From PLA3 sp964592235 (GTDB taxonomy: Bacteria > Planctomycetota > Phycisphaerae > UBA1845 > UTPLA1), in NCBI GenBank assembly GCA_964592235.1, contig CAZQCF010000023.1, forward strand, positions 1-64,000: DNA of 64,000 nucleotides. The letters run 5' to 3'. Positions 63,557-64,000 of the stretch are shown in pieces; position 1 is the stretch's first letter; each line of letters opens with the position of its first letter. The position numbers and the translations under genes were made by a program. A model generated the notes under the pieces. That model ran no database searches. It was not told where the DNA came from and saw only the letters and a list, made by a program, of their open reading frames with translations.

Positions 63557-64000
63557 TCCACCAGCGGGGAGGCTCGGCCAAACGTGGGCGTGCCGGAGAG
63601 CAGTACATTCGGTGGAAAGATCCAGACGTCAAACGTGACGCGTGCCCCCGGTTCAAAGTCGTACGACGGCAGATCGGTAATATCTTCGAGCACCTCAATG
63701 ACGGTCGGCGAACCCGCCGAATCGTACACGACGTCGGCAACCGTCAGCAGTCGTCCCGCCGGAACGGTCGGCACGGCGCCGAGGGCCGGGCCCTTGTTGA
63801 CCGCGCCCTGAATCATGATGCGCGCGCCGCGCGGCGCCAGGACCCCCAGCGGAACACCGCCGCCCAGCATCCGCGGCGTATCGGTCATCGGCGTCATCGT
63901 ATTTGCCAGTTGTCGATTTCTTGGGTCGCCCACGACGATCGGCCCCGCCGGTCGCGCGTAACCCACCGACACGCGCCACGGCACGGGCAACCGGCGGAAA
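63541..64000 (-). CDS. 3' end of a further pseudopilin-cluster gene (partial)
   Basis: The reading frame runs from the window edge (FRR before PVPWRVSVGYARPAG) to the stop at 63541, so the gene starts beyond the window. About 153 residues are visible, rich in Pro, Gly and Val with short strands (RVTFDVWIFPPNVLLSG, PLVEWRFQ). They show no domain I can name; the overlap with the GspJ-like gene suggests a GspI- or GspH-like pseudopilin. A TTG at 63990 is not a credible start. Confidence 0.6.
   Translation of the reverse strand, partial: FRRLPVPWRVSVGYARPAGPIVVGDPRNRQLANTMTPMTDTPRMLGGGVPLGVLAPRGARIMIQGAVNKGPALGAVPTVPAGRLLTVADVVYDSAGSPTVIEVLEDITDLPSYDFEPGARVTFDVWIFPPNVLLSGTPTFGRASPLVEWRFQ

Overview
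This window looks like chromosomal DNA of a member of the Planctomycetota, possibly Phycisphaerae-like. It is GC-rich and densely coded. It carries several marks common in that phylum: a PEP-CTERM protein, a secreted repeat protein ending in a dockerin-like acidic domain, several prepilin-type pseudopilins including a giant GspK-like one, an ECF sigma factor with a membrane partner, zinc-ribbon plus membrane proteins and many lineage-specific lipoproteins. The class assignment is inference. No rRNA, CRISPR array, transposase or prophage gene was seen.

Layout. 0-5 kb: ECF sigma and membrane partner, malate dehydrogenase, and a four-CBS protein divergent from an EamA exporter. 5.6-13.5 kb: arsenate reductase-like phosphatase and sirtuin, then on the minus strand mreC, a degenerate RluA-like protein and a giant MscS/MscK channel, with an LpxL-like acyltransferase divergent. 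13.6-14.9 kb: a secreted small protein whose signal-peptide codons are a 33-nt CT tract, translationally overlapped with a PEP-CTERM protein. 15-20.7 kb: small lipoprotein, family 4 uracil-DNA glycosylase, and an envelope operon (DUF2752, two lipoproteins, glycosyltransferase, degenerate acyltransferase). 21-28 kb: a peptide-scavenging island of two POT transporters, one OPT transporter and peptidase T. 28-36.6 kb: small paralogous lipoprotein-like proteins, a Lon-N protein, an Asn/Pro/Thr/Gly-rich protein with almost no charge, a zincin-like protein with an altered active site, and other orphans. 36.6-40.8 kb: UspA, lipA, tmk, holB and a TIR-like protein. 40.8-49.6 kb: short tandem repeats, a 13-repeat secreted protein, an S9 peptidase, an acyltransferase-CPBP protease-membrane protein operon and an SGNH hydrolase. 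49.8-55.6 kb: tRNA-Leu(CAA), tRNA-Val(CAC), a phosphosugar mutase, fructose-bisphosphate aldolase, a pseudo-phosphoglycerate mutase, pgk and a pseudopilin. 55.7-64 kb: a zinc-ribbon membrane protein and a minus-strand pseudopilin cluster running off the end.

The most striking observation is at 13.7 kb. A good promoter and a near-perfect Shine-Dalgarno start a reading frame that runs through (CT)16C and stops early in this assembly. One extra CT unit would restore a secreted protein with an ideal signal peptide, so this is a candidate phase-variable locus. A second theme is proteins that keep a fold but have lost catalytic residues: the RluA-like protein, the phosphoglycerate mutase-like protein, two of three LpxL-like acyltransferases and the zincin-like protein. 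A third is a family of imperfect hairpins sharing ATCCGTCGGNTTCAT downstream of genes.
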